A stretch of 64,000 nucleotides of DNA from Actinomycetota bacterium (GTDB lineage: Bacteria; Actinomycetota; Actinomycetes; Nanopelagicales; Nanopelagicaceae). The DNA lies in NCBI GenBank assembly GCA_026393075.1, contig JAPLAW010000028.1, positions 1 to 64,000 on the forward strand, in the 5' to 3' direction. A program made the position numbers and the translations under genes. Below are positions 47,951 to 57,321 of the stretch, piece after piece; within the stretch, counting starts at the first letter, position 1, and the number at the start of each line of letters is the position of its first letter. The notes below the pieces were generated by a model. The model did no database searches. It was not told the DNA's origin and saw only the letters and a list, made by a program, of their open reading frames with translations.

Positions 47951-49777
47951 TTAGAGTGCGCCGCTCGCAGAGGTAGTTTTTGCTTGCGCTTTAGCTTTAG
48001 CAATAGCCTTGATTAATTGTTTTTCATCTAGGGCTACTGGCACAATTTTGGTGCCTGTTGGTGCAATGTGCTTTGACTCAAGTACAAATGACATCACTTT
48101 CTTAAATACTGGTCCGCCTAGATATCCGCCCCAGTGCATTCCTTTGGGATCTTGGATAGTTACTGAAATTACATATCTAGGAGCATCAGATGGTGCGAAG
48201 CCAATGAATGAAGCCGTAAAGCCGCTATAGCAGCCACAAATATCGTTATAACGATTAGCAGTTGCAGTCTTGCCAGCCACTCGATAGCCAGGAATGGCTG
48301 CAGATGGCGCAGTTCCGTTTGCAGATACCACGCTCTCCATCATGAGGCGCACTTTGATGGCTGTTTCGGCGCTTACTACTCGCACAGTTGTGCGGGGTTT
48401 TGCGGGAGTGAAATTTCCGTTCGCTTCATTTGTTCCGGCAATAACAGTTGGCGATACTCGAACTCCATTGTTTGCAATAGTTGCAAATACGCTGGTTGCT
48501 TGCATCGCGGTCAGTGAGTATCCCTGGCCGAAAGCAATTGTCGGTGCTGAAGTTCCTGACCAATCTGAAACCGGACGGAGAATGCCACGTGATTCGCCAG
48601 GGAGCCCTGAACCAGTACTTTCTCCGATACCAAATTTACTCAAGTAATCGTGTAACTGATTATTAGTAAGTTTCTCGCCTATCTGAATTGTGCCGGTGTT
48701 ACTAGAAACTGCCAAAATACCTGAAGTTGTTAATCGCCAGTCTGCGTGATTTTTATGATCATGGAATTTAGAGCCACCGCGCTTTAATACATCAGGAACC
48801 GTGAAAACAGTTGTTGGCGTAACTTTATTTTCTTCAATAGCAGCAGCAACCGTCATAATTTTTCCAGTTGAGCCTGGCTCATAAACATCTTGCACTGACG
48901 GGTTACGCATTGCCGCGAGTGAAACACTGTCACGATTATTTAAATTGAAGGTAGGTGCTGTTGCATGAGCCAGAATTGCGCCAGTTTTTGGGTCCATGAC
49001 AATTACAGTTCCGCTACTTGCATTGGCTGACTTAACCGCTTCGGCTATAGCTTTTGAGGCCACCCACTGAATATCGCGATCAATAGTCAATCGAATTGAG
49101 GTTCCAGCTTTAGCTGCAATGATCTCCGATTGAGAACCGGGAATTTCAGCACCATAACCATTTGCGTATGAATATTTGCCATTGGTGCCGGTGATAATTG
49201 AATTCATGCTTGATTCCAAGCCAGTTGCGCCATTACCTTCTTGATTAACAAAGCCAATTAAGGAAGCCACCAAAGAGCCAGATGGATACTCGCGGATGTA
49301 GGCGCGCTCTGGATAGAAAGCTGTTATACGTTGATCGAAATCTTTAGGTTCTAAAGCACTGTTGTGTTCTGCAATGGCTTTCTTTAAAGCACTCCAAACA
49401 GCAGGCTTGGCATTGCGATAGATCAATTTCCACTTTAATTCACCGGTATATAGATTTTTAAGTTCTGAAACCGGCATTCCCAAAATAGGAGAAGTAAATT
49501 TGGCGGTAAAAGCTGGATTTGAAATCGCACTCTGATCAACCACGATATTGATGGCATTTACGCTTTTTGCTAGCGCAACGCCATTTACATCGGTGATAGT
49601 GCCGCGAGGCGCTTGTAGCGTCGCCACATTTTCCATCTCGTTTACTGCCCAAGTCCTAATTGAGTTAGCAGTAATTACCTGCACCCAAATAACCTTTGCG
49701 ACGAAAATCGCCATAAAAATTAAAGTCAGCACAATTAAGACTTGAATGCGCTTACGAACTAGAGCGAAATTACCCAA
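47951..49777 (-). CDS. ftsI: Septal peptidoglycan transpeptidase FtsI (PBP3 type)
   Basis: This class B penicillin-binding protein has one N-terminal helix, a dimerisation domain, and a transpeptidase domain with STGK (catalytic Ser), SSNTG and KTA as the third motif. No PASTA repeats follow. I choose a TTG start at 49777 (begins GNFALVRKRIQ, about 608 aa), which overlaps the ftsL stop and has GGAGG five bases upstream. The frame runs 45 bp further up inside ftsL. It forms the septal synthase with FtsW. Confidence 0.92.
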   Translation of the reverse strand: MGNFALVRKRIQVLIVLTLIFMAIFVAKVIWVQVITANSIRTWAVNEMENVATLQAPRGTITDVNGVALAKSVNAINIVVDQSAISNPAFTAKFTSPILGMPVSELKNLYTGELKWKLIYRNAKPAVWSALKKAIAEHNSALEPKDFDQRITAFYPERAYIREYPSGSLVASLIGFVNQEGNGATGLESSMNSIITGTNGKYSYANGYGAEIPGSQSEIIAAKAGTSIRLTIDRDIQWVASKAIAEAVKSANASSGTVIVMDPKTGAILAHATAPTFNLNNRDSVSLAAMRNPSVQDVYEPGSTGKIMTVAAAIEENKVTPTTVFTVPDVLKRGGSKFHDHKNHADWRLTTSGILAVSSNTGTIQIGEKLTNNQLHDYLSKFGIGESTGSGLPGESRGILRPVSDWSGTSAPTIAFGQGYSLTAMQATSVFATIANNGVRVSPTVIAGTNEANGNFTPAKPRTTVRVVSAETAIKVRLMMESVVSANGTAPSAAIPGYRVAGKTATANRYNDICGCYSGFTASFIGFAPSDAPRYVISVTIQDPKGMHWGGYLGGPVFKKVMSFVLESKHIAPTGTKIVPVALDEKQLIKAIAKAKAQAKTTSASGAL

Positions 49778-50189
49778 TTGAGCCTCCAGCAACTGCTTCA
49801 GCTTCAGGAACCAGAGGTTCATCGAGATTTAGAAATGCCGGAGTTGCAGATGGTTTCATGCCCATCTCGGTTGCTGCGGCAGCAAGTGCAATAGGTGATG
49901 AGATTCGATCTAACTGGCGTATATATGCTTCTCGCTGATCAGTTAGTAAACGTGCCTCAAGTTGTAACTTTGAAAGTTTGAACGCGTCTTGTGCAAGCAA
50001 AGTATTGATAAAGAGAAGTGCAACCAGACCAAGTGCCCCAATGCCAGTTAAGAATAGAATGAAAACTTTTTGGTCAGCTCGCTTGTCGATGTCAATCTTC
50101 GGCACTAGACGAAGGGCGACTTCCGAAGATCGTTCAATTACTTTCTGCTTTGATCGGCTGATTGCTGGAGCGAGTGCTGTAATTGCCAT
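49770..50189 (-). CDS. ftsL: FtsL-like divisome protein
   Basis: This 139-aa protein has a charged cytoplasmic N-terminus, one transmembrane helix (about 43-64) and a short coiled-coil (about 70-105) containing KLQLEARLLTDQREAYIRQLD. Position between rsmH and ftsI and architecture identify it as FtsL, although FtsL proteins are poorly conserved. It overlaps ftsI and rsmH at both ends. Confidence 0.85.
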   Translation of the reverse strand: MAITALAPAISRSKQKVIERSSEVALRLVPKIDIDKRADQKVFILFLTGIGALGLVALLFINTLLAQDAFKLSKLQLEARLLTDQREAYIRQLDRISSPIALAAAATEMGMKPSATPAFLNLDEPLVPEAEAVAGGSIG

Positions 50190-51136
50190 TATGCGGCCAA
50201 CCGTTCTATTGCACGTAGACGAACAGATTGCGCACGCGAGTTCGCGGCAATCTCTGCTTCACTTGGGAGAACCGAACCGCGAACCACTAGAGCGAACTTC
50301 GCAGCGAATTCAGGTAGATCAATTGGCAAATCACGTGGCGTACCTGACGTTGTAGCTTGAGTGAAAATCTCTTTTACGATGCGATCTTCAAGTGATTGGA
50401 ATGACATCACTACTAGACGGCCGCCAACTTTGAGCAATTCAAGTGCTTGCGGAATAGCACGGTTAACTGCGCCAAGTTCATCGTTGGTTTCAATGCGAAG
50501 TGCTTGGAAAGTGCGCTTAGCTGGATTGCCACCAGTACGACGGGTTGCTGCCGGAATGCTCTCTTTAACCAAGGTAGCTAGCTGAGCAGTTGAATTAAGC
50601 GGTGCCTTAGCTCGCTCTTTAACAATGTTTTCAACGATACGTGTTGCGAATTTTTCTTCACCGTAGGTGCGCAGAATTCGCACTAAATCACCTGGGGTGT
50701 ATGTGTTAACAATTTCGCTGGCAGTTATTCCAGTTGATCGATCCATGCGCATATCAAGGGGCGCATCTTGTGAATAAGAAAAACCACGATCACTCTGATC
50801 AAGCTGCATTGATGAAACACCTAGATCAAAGAGAATTCCGTCAACTTGTTCAAAACCAAAACTATTTACTACATCTGTTATTTCATCAAAGATTGCGTGG
50901 CTTACCATTGCGCGATTCTCAAATTTAGCTAAACGATTCTTCGCTTTTACAATTGCATCTAGATCACGATCAATTCCAATTAAAACTAAATTTGGATTTG
51001 ATTCAAGTAATGCTTCGCTATGTCCGCCAAGGCCAAGAGTTGCATCAACAACAACTGGAGTTTCTGATTTATTAATTGCGGGGGTTAGCAGATCAATGCA
51101 GGTATCTCGCATTACTGAAATATGTTCTAGCATCAA
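50189..51136 (-). CDS. rsmH: 16S rRNA m4C1402 methyltransferase RsmH
   Basis: This 315-aa SAM-dependent enzyme (MraW) methylates C1402 in the ribosomal P site. The SAM motif VVDATLGLGGHSEALL and the block GFSYSQDAPLDMRMD are present. The upstream 166 bp hold a long RNA hairpin. It lies downstream of mraZ in the usual dcw order. Confidence 0.96.
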   Translation of the reverse strand: MMLEHISVMRDTCIDLLTPAINKSETPVVVDATLGLGGHSEALLESNPNLVLIGIDRDLDAIVKAKNRLAKFENRAMVSHAIFDEITDVVNSFGFEQVDGILFDLGVSSMQLDQSDRGFSYSQDAPLDMRMDRSTGITASEIVNTYTPGDLVRILRTYGEEKFATRIVENIVKERAKAPLNSTAQLATLVKESIPAATRRTGGNPAKRTFQALRIETNDELGAVNRAIPQALELLKVGGRLVVMSFQSLEDRIVKEIFTQATTSGTPRDLPIDLPEFAAKFALVVRGSVLPSEAEIAANSRAQSVRLRAIERLAA

Positions 51137-51198
51137 TTCCCCCTTTCGCTAATTACTGCTTTACTGCTTGTGTTCCATGTTCTGTTTTTCGTTATCGC

Positions 51199-51294
51199 TA
51201 TCTGCTCTGGTCACCGCCGGCCGACGGATTTTCTTAAACGGCACCGGGGAAGGGGCGCCGTTTTCGTAGGGTCGGCGGTGGCCAAAAGAGATAG
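51199..51294 (-). ncRNA. Long structured RNA upstream of rsmH (mraW-motif candidate)
   Basis: The mraZ-rsmH spacer folds into a long hairpin. Outer arms TATCTGCTCTGGTCACCGCC (51199-51218) and its mate ending 51294 pair with a few wobbles; GTCGGCGGTGGCCA (51271-51284) closes onto the TGGTCACCGCCGG arm. Inside, AAACGGC (51236-51242) pairs with GCCGTTT (51256-51262). The minus-strand transcript would carry it in the rsmH leader. An RNA called the mraW motif was described upstream of mraW in Actinobacteria; I propose a match, from memory, without alignment. Confidence 0.65.
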
Positions 51295-51302
51295 TGGATA
51301 GA

Positions 51303-51734
51303 TCAAAAGAGACCTGGGAACACCTCCTCGGAAACTTCAGCGAATCCCTTTTCGCGATCGCTTAGGTATTGGTTCCAAGAAGTTGAGTCCCAAATCTCAA
51401 CGCGAGTATTTGCGCCGATAACAACGCAATCGCGATCAAGGCCGGCATAGGTACGAAGTGCTTGCGGAATAGTTATGCGACCTTGACGATCAGGAATTTC
51501 ATCGTGCGCGCCAGCAAACATCACGCGCATGTAGTCACGTGCACCTTTAACAGTTACAGGTGCTTGTCGTAGTTGTTCAGTAAGAGTTGCGAATTCAGCT
51601 GATGGAAATACATAAAGACAACGCTCTTGGCCCTTAGTAATTACTAGGCCGGCGGAAAGATCTTCGCGGAACTTGGCAGGAAGGATTAAGCGACCTTTTT
51701 CATCAAGGCGAGGCTCGTGAGTGCCGAGAAACAT
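51303..51734 (-). CDS. mraZ: Transcriptional regulator MraZ
   Basis: This 143-aa protein has two AbrB-like SpoVT domains with the repeated DExGRxxxP pattern: [15 protein letters not shown] and [15 protein letters not shown]. It represses or tunes the dcw operon by binding phased repeats upstream. I choose the ATG at 51734 ([10 protein letters not shown]), with a GGGGGAG ribosome site. The frame runs 18 bp further up. Confidence 0.95.
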   Translation of the reverse strand: MFLGTHEPRLDEKGRLILPAKFREDLSAGLVITKGQERCLYVFPSAEFATLTEQLRQAPVTVKGARDYMRVMFAGAHDEIPDRQGRITIPQALRTYAGLDRDCVVIGANTRVEIWDSTSWNQYLSDREKGFAEVSEEVFPGLF

Positions 51735-51765
51735 GAGCTCCCCCTTCCCCAAGGTTTGAATGCTC

Positions 51766-51835
51766 TAGTTCCCCACTTTACTCCCTTTTACTCCATTTAC
51801 AACCACCCTTCGCCACTTATTTCCCCAATCCCCCC
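51766..51835 (-). promoter_or_regulatory. Seven phased MraZ-box repeats
   Basis: On the minus strand seven consecutive 10-bp units begin with a GG doublet: GGGGGG, GGGAAA, TGGCGA, TGGTTG, TGGAGT, GGGAGT and TGGGGA. Each repeat falls on the same face of DNA. The E. coli and Mycoplasma MraZ boxes are repeats of TGGG spaced by about 10 bp, so this fits an MraZ operator 30-100 bp before the mraZ ATG. The number of repeats is larger than the three or four usually described. Confidence 0.7.
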
Positions 51836-51904
51836 TTTTTATGGGCAGATCCCTCCACTTGTTTTCTTGGCTCTCCCCACTAATTGGGCAAGGTCTAGCG
51901 GGCA

Positions 51905-51930
51905 TAAAAAAAGACCCCGGTTAGGGGGCC
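51905..51930 (-). terminator. Intrinsic terminator after DUF3040
   Basis: On the minus strand GGCCCC pairs with GGGGTC (51913-51930) around CTAACC, followed by seven T residues (51906-51912). It lies 23 bp after the DUF3040 stop and before the mraZ operator, so it insulates the SOS cassette from the dcw operon. Confidence 0.85.
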
Positions 51931-51952
51931 TTGATTTGATTACGACTACGAA

Positions 51953-52324
51953 TTAATCGATTGGATTTGGTCCACGGTTATCCCAGCGATCATCCATACG
52001 CTCTTTAAAGCCTTTTTTAGCTGGCTTTGCGGGGCGTTGACCCTTGGCGATTGCTTCAACTTTGCCCTTTAGGCCGGCAGCTAAAATCGATAAACCGGTC
52101 AAGCAGATTAGGAATCCGACCCAACTAATTGGATAGATCTTGCTAAATACGCCACCGAAAACAGCGCCAAAACCGGCAAAGAATAAGACAACTGCTAGAC
52201 CTAAATTACGGCGGCTTGATTTTGTCGGAGCACCAGTTAGAGCTGAAACTAGGCGTGGGTCATCGACCAACATGGCCTTTTCCATCTGGGCCAGTAGCTT
52301 CTCTTCACGCTCCGAAAGTGGCAT
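51953..52324 (-). CDS. DUF3040 membrane protein
   Basis: This ~123-aa protein has the DUF3040 start MPLSEREEKLLAQMEKAM, then two hydrophobic helices (about 45-85). I choose the ATG at 52324 because this is the usual family start; the frame extends upstream to 52372, within dinB. The C-terminus is charged. DUF3040 genes sit beside dcw genes in Mycobacterium and relatives. Its function is unknown. It could be read through from dinB. Confidence 0.82.
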   Translation of the reverse strand: MPLSEREEKLLAQMEKAMLVDDPRLVSALTGAPTKSSRRNLGLAVVLFFAGFGAVFGGVFSKIYPISWVGFLICLTGLSILAAGLKGKVEAIAKGQRPAKPAKKGFKERMDDRWDNRGPNPID

Positions 52325-52349
52325 AAGGCCACAATAGAACATGTGCGCC

Positions 52350-53570
52350 TTACTCGCTACTTTTTTCGTCATCTAGCGCCTTGGGATCTGCTGAGGATTT
52401 CTCAATCAGTCGCCCTGGCCGCACGCTGCCACCGCCGAAGCGTAATTTGGCCCGATCAATAGCCGTATCTGCCTCGCGCCAGCCTTTCTCGCGGGCTCCC
52501 AACAGCAATTGCTCTGGGGCAGCTTCGCTCAAGTTATCAAGTGAGATACCAACTAGACGCAGGCGAGCACGATCAAGGTTAAGCGCTAGATAAAGTGTTT
52601 TAGCAATTTCATAAATATCGTGAGTGCTATCTATCGGCAGCGGCAAAGTTTTTGAACGCGAGATAGTTGAAAAGTCAGCGAAGCGAACTTTGATTGAAAT
52701 TGTCTTGGCATAGTAATTATTTTCACGCAATCGGGCTGCTGCTTTTTCAGTAAGACGTAAGAACTCCTGCAGAATTTCTTCGGGGTCATCAATATCTTGC
52801 GCAAAAGTTTCCGCTGCCGAAATGCTTTTATCTGGTTCATTCGGAGTCACATCACGATAATCACGGCCCCAAGCTAATTCATAAAGTGAGGCACCACTTG
52901 CTTGGCCAAGGGCCCGAATTAAAGTGGCCCGAGGTAAATTAGCAATATCGGCAACTGTGCGCAAACCTAGCCGTTCAAGGGTTTCAGCTGTCTTTGGCCC
53001 GACTCCCCAAATTGCATTTACTGGCAGCGGGTGTAAGAAATTTAGAATGCGATCTGCTGGAATTTCTAAGATGCCATTTGGTTTGCAATGACCCGATGCT
53101 AACTTGGCAATGAACTTAGATGGCGCAATACCAACTGAACAAGTAATACCTTCGCTGGCTTCTACTTGACGACGAATCTCAACTGCAATCTCGCGACCGG
53201 TACCTAGTAATTTACGAGCACCTGTTACATCAAGAAAAGCCTCATCGAGTGAAATTGGTTCGACTAGTGGCGTAAATGAATCAAAGATTTCCATTACTTT
53301 TGCCGAAACTTCGGAGTAGCGGGAATGATCAGGAGTAACAAAAATTGCATGTGGCGCCATTCGCTTTGCCCGACCAACTGGCATTGCAGCACGAATTCCA
53401 TATTTACGTGCTGCGTAGTTTGCCGAGAGCACAACACCGCGCGCCCCTGCGCCAACTACAACTGCTTTTCCGCGTAGTGATGGGTCATCTCGTTCAGCAA
53501 CCGAGGCATAAAAAGCATCCATATCAACATGCAAAATCGTTGCGGTGCCCTCAGTTGGTTCCGTACTCAT
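52350..53570 (-). CDS. dinB: DNA polymerase IV (Y family, catalytically intact)
   Basis: This 406-aa Y-family polymerase has the metal acids D16 and D18 in HVDMDAFYAS, and D109/E110 in SLDEAFLD. The helix-hairpin-helix KTAETLERLGLRTVADI and little-finger domain follow. A clamp-binding-like EQLLLG lies near 365. It begins with an ATGA overlap with dnaE2. ImuB proteins in mycobacteria lack these acids, so this one should be active. It replicates past damage with low fidelity. Confidence 0.92.
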   Translation of the reverse strand: MSTEPTEGTATILHVDMDAFYASVAERDDPSLRGKAVVVGAGARGVVLSANYAARKYGIRAAMPVGRAKRMAPHAIFVTPDHSRYSEVSAKVMEIFDSFTPLVEPISLDEAFLDVTGARKLLGTGREIAVEIRRQVEASEGITCSVGIAPSKFIAKLASGHCKPNGILEIPADRILNFLHPLPVNAIWGVGPKTAETLERLGLRTVADIANLPRATLIRALGQASGASLYELAWGRDYRDVTPNEPDKSISAAETFAQDIDDPEEILQEFLRLTEKAAARLRENNYYAKTISIKVRFADFSTISRSKTLPLPIDSTHDIYEIAKTLYLALNLDRARLRLVGISLDNLSEAAPEQLLLGAREKGWREADTAIDRAKLRFGGGSVRPGRLIEKSSADPKALDDEKSSE

Positions 53571-56500
53571 ATCGCCACTTTATTAGATAACCATTGGTTA
53601 TAGACATCAGATAGCGACCAAGCTGCATCAGCGCGTAGCGATACTCCCCTAGCGCCAGTTCGGCGCACTTCGCCTCGAACTAGCAATAATTGCGAGTTAT
53701 AAAGCGTGCCAGCGTAATCAGCTTGGGCATCAGGAAAGAAGGTCGCATCGCTACAACCATAACCATCGTCGAGTGTTAAGAAAATTACTCGCTTGCCTGA
53801 TCGAACCGGTGGCGTCTGCAAAGTTACTTTAACGCCAGCAACCAAGATTGAAGTCCGCGAACGTTGTTTCAAAAGTTCAGATGACCGCACTGCACCAATT
53901 GCATTTAGAAACTCGCCATAAAACTCGATCATATGATGCGTTACATCCATACCTAGTCGCTCTACCTCATGTTGCACTTTCTCGCTCTCTCGCAGTTCAG
54001 GCAACCCACTTGGAATTAGCACAGGGGGTGCAAAACCAAAAGTTAATTGTGATCCCGAGATTGCTTGAACTGGTCCTTGCTGCAAATCACTTAAATGTAA
54101 TAAGAGGTCACGGCGATTTAATTCGGTGCTAGCTAAGTTATGTATCGCATCGAAAGCCCCAGTAAGAATTAGTGATTCGATCGTCGGCATCGCTGCCCCA
54201 GAGCGACGGAAGAAATCTGCCAGATCAACATATGGCCTAGCTGCAATAATGCTTTCGATCTCGCGATCACTAATGCCGCCAACAGTAGATAGTGCAATAC
54301 GAATTGCGCTGCCGTTATCTTCAACCCGATAAACCCGATCAGAGTAATTAATATCAAGCGGGGCAATCGTTAAACCTAATTGGCGTACCTCGTCGAGAAT
54401 TAACCGCTTCGGATACATGCCTGGGTCATGCGTTAAAACACCAGCTAAGAAAGCTGCTGGGTAATGAGTTTTTAGCCAAGCTGATTGATAAGTGGGCAGC
54501 GCAAAGGCTGCAGCATGTGCTTTACAGAAACCAAAGGAGGCAAAAGCGCGCAGAACTTCCCAAACTTCGTTAATTACCGGCAGCTCAAAGCCAGCTTCGG
54601 TGGCAGCTGGAAAGAACCAATCGCAGACTTCTTGCTGGCCATCGCGGTCGCCAAGTGCGCGCCGTTTTTCATCGGCTTGGGCTAATGAGATGCCAGCCAT
54701 TTCAGCAATGATGCGGATTACTTGTTCGTGAAAGACCACTACGCCTTCGGTTTCCGCCAAAATATCGTGCAACCTGGGATGAATTAATTTAGCTGGTGAC
54801 CAACCATGACGCGCTTTTAGAAAGGGCGTGATCATGTCGCTTTTAACTGGCCCCGGTCGAAAGAGTGAGATCTCGATAATTAAATCGTTAAAAGTATTTG
54901 GTTCAAGTTTGCCAACTAATTCGCGCTGGCCCGGACTTTCAATTTGAAATATCCCGAGCGTCTTAGTCGATTTAATCAGTTCGAAAGTTTTCACATCATC
55001 TAGTGCGACTGCATCAATCTCAATACTTTTAGCTTCAGTGCGTTCAATTTCAGAGAGCGCAAAAGAAATGCTCGATTGCATGCGTACGCCCAAAATATCT
55101 AACTTTAATAACCCAACTGCTTCGACATCGTCTTTATCAAATTCGACCATCGGATAACCACCCGCATTTAGCGTTAGCGGCGCGCGATCTAGTAAGCCAC
55201 CATCAGATAAGACCACAGCGCATGGATGCATAGCTAGGTGGCGCGGCAAACCATCGAGCCGTTCGGCTAATGAAATAGTCATAGCGGTAAGGGGCGCCGA
55301 TAGATTTAAACTCTTTAGTTCGGGCAAATTTGCGAGCGCTTGGGAAATATGGCGTGCTCGCACATGTGGCAAAGACTTGGCAATTAAATCAATCTCGCCC
55401 AGCGACATTCCCATGGCGGCGCCAGTATCGCGAATCGCATGGCGAGCCCGATAGGTATCAACCATTGCCACAGTTGCACAACGTGAGTTGTTGCCCGGTT
55501 TGCTCCAGTCGCTATCGCCATAACGTTTAAAAACTAAATCATAAATTTCAAGTCGCCGATCAGATTCAACATCGATATCAATATCTGGCAGTGCGCGACG
55601 AAGCGGTGAACAGAAACGTTCCATTAATAAACCATGAGTCATCGGTTCAACCCCTGAGATACCAAGTAGATGACAGATCAATGAGCCAGCACCTGAACCA
55701 CGAGCTGCTACGCGAATCGAACGTTCGCGCGCCATATCGGTGATGTCAGCAACTGTTAAGAAATATGACTCGTAACCAAGCGTTGCCACGGTTGCGAGTT
55801 CGTCATCTAACCGTTGCTTTGCTCTAGCAATTGTGGCGCTATCGCGATATCGCCAGTTAAGCCCTGATTCACAACGGCTACGCAATAACGTGCGCATCTC
55901 TTGCTGGTTAGCGGCGCCTACTACGTGCGCTTCAGGTAAATGAATTCCACCTAAGCCAATATCGCGTGTTGGCGAAAGCAGCGCGCGTTCGGCCCACTTA
56001 CGAGTGGTCTTTAATAAATAACGCGGAGTTCGCTCGCCGGCAGCTAACGCAATTTCAGAAGCGAGTGCAGCCATGGCATCAGTTGACTTTAGAAATGCTT
56101 CGGCATTGCGTCGTTCGACATGGCGTGGATGCAGCGGCACTAATTGTCTAGCCGCATCGAGAATGTCAGCAATTGGCCCATCTTCGGGGTCGCGCATTCG
56201 TACCGCGTTTGTTAGGACAGCATCTAGATCATGGTCGCGCGCAAAGATTAGTGATCGAGCTGCATGTGGGGTTGATCTGGGCCCACTGCCAGCAACTAAG
56301 TGCGAAACAATTTCAATTGCATGGTCACCAAAGAGATCGCGAGTTTTATTAAAAACTTCAATTGCTAAATCAGGTCGCTTATCAGCGATGGCATAGCTAA
56401 CTGGTGATTCGGGGCCATGTAGAACTTGTAAACCTAAACTGTATTCACTAAATCGTTCGAGTAGCTCTAACGTAATTATTGGTGTTCGATTAGTTGCAGT

Positions 56501-56812
56501 TAAATTCAAACTTGTCATAAAGCGACATAGTGATCGCCAACCACCATCGCCATTTGCCAGCAGGGTCAACCTCGGCAATTTCTTACCCTCAAAGCCCGGC
56601 AACTTAATTGCTAAATCAACCCCAATGATCGGCGCGATTCCTTCGGCTACACAACTTTGCGCAAAACGAATTGCACCGGCCAAACCATCGCGATCAGTTA
56701 TTGCTAGCGCCGGCATATTAAATTCGCGGGCACGAGCAACTAAATCAGCAGGTTGCGTTGTTCCGTACTTAAGTGAGTACGCGCTAGCAACATGTAAGTG
56801 AATAAAACTCAT
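53567..56812 (-). CDS. dnaE2: DNA polymerase III alpha, DnaE2 (error-prone) type
   Basis: This 1081-aa C-family polymerase has a PHP domain with HLHVASAYSLKYG at the start. The catalytic acids are in PDIDIDVESDRR and LLKLDILG. It is shorter than DnaE1 (1166 aa) and its neighbours are DinB and DUF6504, the association seen for DnaE2 in Actinobacteria. A QLTFGF segment near the C-terminus could be a clamp-binding site, but it is not certain. It overlaps dinB by 4 bp and is controlled by the LexA box upstream of DUF6504. Confidence 0.92.
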   Translation of the reverse strand: MSFIHLHVASAYSLKYGTTQPADLVARAREFNMPALAITDRDGLAGAIRFAQSCVAEGIAPIIGVDLAIKLPGFEGKKLPRLTLLANGDGGWRSLCRFMTSLNLTATNRTPIITLELLERFSEYSLGLQVLHGPESPVSYAIADKRPDLAIEVFNKTRDLFGDHAIEIVSHLVAGSGPRSTPHAARSLIFARDHDLDAVLTNAVRMRDPEDGPIADILDAARQLVPLHPRHVERRNAEAFLKSTDAMAALASEIALAAGERTPRYLLKTTRKWAERALLSPTRDIGLGGIHLPEAHVVGAANQQEMRTLLRSRCESGLNWRYRDSATIARAKQRLDDELATVATLGYESYFLTVADITDMARERSIRVAARGSGAGSLICHLLGISGVEPMTHGLLMERFCSPLRRALPDIDIDVESDRRLEIYDLVFKRYGDSDWSKPGNNSRCATVAMVDTYRARHAIRDTGAAMGMSLGEIDLIAKSLPHVRARHISQALANLPELKSLNLSAPLTAMTISLAERLDGLPRHLAMHPCAVVLSDGGLLDRAPLTLNAGGYPMVEFDKDDVEAVGLLKLDILGVRMQSSISFALSEIERTEAKSIEIDAVALDDVKTFELIKSTKTLGIFQIESPGQRELVGKLEPNTFNDLIIEISLFRPGPVKSDMITPFLKARHGWSPAKLIHPRLHDILAETEGVVVFHEQVIRIIAEMAGISLAQADEKRRALGDRDGQQEVCDWFFPAATEAGFELPVINEVWEVLRAFASFGFCKAHAAAFALPTYQSAWLKTHYPAAFLAGVLTHDPGMYPKRLILDEVRQLGLTIAPLDINYSDRVYRVEDNGSAIRIALSTVGGISDREIESIIAARPYVDLADFFRRSGAAMPTIESLILTGAFDAIHNLASTELNRRDLLLHLSDLQQGPVQAISGSQLTFGFAPPVLIPSGLPELRESEKVQHEVERLGMDVTHHMIEFYGEFLNAIGAVRSSELLKQRSRTSILVAGVKVTLQTPPVRSGKRVIFLTLDDGYGCSDATFFPDAQADYAGTLYNSQLLLVRGEVRRTGARGVSLRADAAWSLSDVYNQWLSNKVAI

Positions 56813-56826
56813 AACGGTAAGCGCAG

Positions 56827-57117
56827 CTAAACGCTACGAATAATCCATTTACCTGAGATCTCATCGCGTTCGAGTTCGAAGGTAGTTAGCGCCCCAATTG
56901 GTGCGGCTTCAACGCGCCAAAGTGCGCGGGCTTGATCGTCGGGACGATAGATGCCATCGCTAATGCGATTCCACCAACCGCCTGCTTCGCACCATCTAGT
57001 CAGCACTGCATGAATTCGAAAGCGTCGACCGCGATAAGAAAATTCAATTGGTGTTGCGGCCCCATCGGTCATAACTTCTGGGCCGGCGACGACGATAGGT
57101 GCGGTATTGGCTGACAT
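56827..57117 (-). CDS. DUF6504-family protein in the SOS cassette
   Basis: This 96-aa soluble protein is dominated by a beta-rich segment, with FSYRGRRFRIHAV, LTRWCEAGGWWNRIS and the C-terminal FELERDEISGKWII. The family is found beside dnaE2 and dinB/imuB in Actinobacteria. It is the first gene behind the LexA box, with AGGAG at a 9-10 base distance from the ATG. Its biochemical role is unknown; its place suggests a part in mutagenic DNA repair. Confidence 0.82.
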   Translation of the reverse strand: MSANTAPIVVAGPEVMTDGAATPIEFSYRGRRFRIHAVLTRWCEAGGWWNRISDGIYRPDDQARALWRVEAAPIGALTTFELERDEISGKWIIRSV

Positions 57118-57149
57118 TTTGCTAGTGCTCCTGGTTTTCCTGTGGATAT

Positions 57150-57165
57150 TCGAACAGATGTTCGA
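57150..57165 (-). promoter_or_regulatory. LexA (SOS) box
   Basis: TCGAACAGATGTTCGA matches the actinobacterial LexA consensus TCGAAC-N4-GTTCGA perfectly on both arms. It lies 33 bp before the DUF6504 ATG and about 157 bp before the divergent DoxX gene. The whole DUF6504-dnaE2-dinB run should be induced by DNA damage. The rest of the 204-bp gap shows no gene. Confidence 0.93.
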
Positions 57166-57321
57166 AAAGTACCCTTAGACACTGACAGGCGCAAGTAGCC
57201 GCTATCGAGGCGGCAACACACCCCGAAATAGTTTAACTTTCAACTACTTTTGCTCTACTCTAGCCAAGTAAGCAACACATTCAAGCCCCACCACAAACCC
57301 AGATAGGTAAGAAGGAGTCCC

